From Pseudomonas sp. URMO17WK12:I2 (GTDB taxonomy: Bacteria; Pseudomonadota; Gammaproteobacteria; Pseudomonadales; Pseudomonadaceae), in assembly GCF_003253735.1 (NCBI RefSeq), contig NZ_QKYW01000007.1, forward strand, positions 135,451 through 199,450: a stretch of 64,000 nt of DNA, written 5' to 3'. Position 1 is the stretch's first letter. Each line of letters starts with the position of its first letter. Below, piece by piece: positions 63,357 to 64,000 of the stretch. The notes under the pieces were generated by a model. The model saw only the letters and a list, made by a program, of their open reading frames with translations, was not told where the DNA came from and did no database searches. Made by a program: the position numbers and the translations under genes.

Positions 63357-63935
63357 ATGCGCTGCCTACTGCTCGCCTTGCCTTTCGCCCTACTCCCACT
63401 GGCCGCCGCTCAGGCCCACGATGACCATGAACACGGCAGCCTCGGTAAACATGAACACGGCGTTGCCACGCTGAACGTGGCGCTGGAAGGCAGCACTCTG
63501 GAAATCGAACTGCAAAGCCCGGCGATGAACATCGTCGGCTTCGAGCATGCCGCGACCAGCGACGCCGAAAAGAAGACCGTTGCGGCGGCCCGCGCGGTAC
63601 TTGAAAAACCCGAGACCCTGTTCAGCTTGCCCGCCGCAGCCGGTTGCAGCCTGAGCGAAAACGAAGTACGCAGCCCGCTGTTCGGCAACGCTGAAGCCGA
63701 CCACGACCACGACCACGACGAGCATGCCGACGGCGACGAACATCACCACGAGCACAGCGATGTCGACGCCGACTACAGCTTTACCTGCAAGCAACCTGGC
63801 GAGCTGAAGACCCTCGACCTCTCGGCGTTCTACAAGCAGTTCCCGGCCACCCAGAAGATCAACGTGCAGCTGATCGGCCCGAGCGGCCAGCAGGGCGTCG
63901 AGTCGACCCCGGCCAACCCGCGCCTGAGCTTCTAA
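63357..63935 (+). CDS. DUF2796 His-rich periplasmic zinc-related protein
   Basis: 192 residues with a signal peptide (MRCLLLALPFALLPLAAAQA, cleavage near AHD). The mature protein starts DDHEHGSLGKHEHG and has a His/Asp cluster near 115-140 (DHDHDHDEHADGDEHHHEHS) likely to bind zinc, plus DUF2796 features LNVALEGSTLEIELQSPAMN and DLSAFYKQFPATQKINVQLI. Homologues (PA4063 in P. aeruginosa) belong to the Zur regulon and sit near zinc import genes. Probably a periplasmic zinc carrier. The gene ends 65 bases before the window end. Confidence 0.9.
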   Translation: MRCLLLALPFALLPLAAAQAHDDHEHGSLGKHEHGVATLNVALEGSTLEIELQSPAMNIVGFEHAATSDAEKKTVAAARAVLEKPETLFSLPAAAGCSLSENEVRSPLFGNAEADHDHDHDEHADGDEHHHEHSDVDADYSFTCKQPGELKTLDLSAFYKQFPATQKINVQLIGPSGQQGVESTPANPRLSF

Positions 63936-64000
63936 CCGTAGAGCCGATTCACGCTTTAGCTGCAGAGGCAACAAAGTGACGAGAGCCACCCTTCGTAGGA

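Noticed and set aside
62492..63358. A 288-residue minus-strand frame across unit C and the small hypothetical gene
   Set aside because: It crosses a repeat and uses a different frame from the supported gene at 62887-63234.

Overview
The window is a 64 kb stretch of a GC-rich Pseudomonas chromosome. The evidence is gene content and order: lspA-ileS-ribF-murJ, rpsT, proB-obgE, rpmA-rplU, ispB, an FMN-riboswitch rib operon with nusB-thiL-pgpA, the dadX-ridA-dadA/lrp cluster, and an opuC-type osmolyte transporter beside nhaP. It is almost entirely core chromosome. I see no prophage, integron, CRISPR array, secretion locus, transposase, tRNA or rRNA.

Layout. 1-13.5 kb holds translation and cell-envelope housekeeping genes: lspA (cut by the window edge), ileS, ribF, murJ, rpsT, creA, proB, obgE, rpmA, rplU, ispB, a small gene behind a Fur-like site, and fklB. 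13.7-18 kb has three small conserved genes and a Lon-type protease. 18.1-26.1 kb has ornithine decarboxylase, a chemoreceptor, a LysR regulator divergent from a MATE exporter, and a GGDEF-EAL protein. 26.3-32.5 kb has rep, a UPF0158 gene, xpt, a large CoA-transferase homologue and cytochrome c5. 32.8-46.4 kb is amine and amino-acid catabolism: PauR-like regulator, D-alanine catabolism (dadX, ridA, dadA) with divergent lrp, a YkgJ-type protein, a PuuB-like oxidase, a DUF1127 gene divergent from a MocR regulator, a phospholipase D lipoprotein, an MFS carrier, a PuuC-like aldehyde dehydrogenase and a cupin. 46.7-51.7 kb is osmotic and ion homeostasis: a four-gene OpuC-like ABC operon and NhaP. 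51.7-53.1 kb has a clan-AA aspartic protease and a solute-binding protein. 53.1-60.0 kb is the riboflavin/thiamine block, read leftwards: nrdR-ribD, FMN riboswitch, a second (type II-like) lumazine synthase, ribC, ribBX, ribH, nusB, thiL, pgpA. 60.3-63.9 kb has a YbaY lipoprotein, a methyltransferase, CnoX, a small hypothetical gene and a His-rich DUF2796 protein behind a Zur-like site.

The most unusual content is intergenic. (i) A family of about 150-300 bp elements with terminal inverted repeats recurs about ten times. The arms differ between copies yet pair within each copy, the core is shared, and in five copies the same end sits on the stop codon of the neighbouring gene. One copy lies 5 nt before the cycB start codon. 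(ii) About 230-bp units recur (two head-to-head at 12.1-12.7 kb, one at 62.5 kb), each ending in a perfect hairpin of different sequence. (iii) Four REP-type hairpins are nearly identical. I found no convincing new multi-gene system; these element families are the best candidates for undescribed biology.
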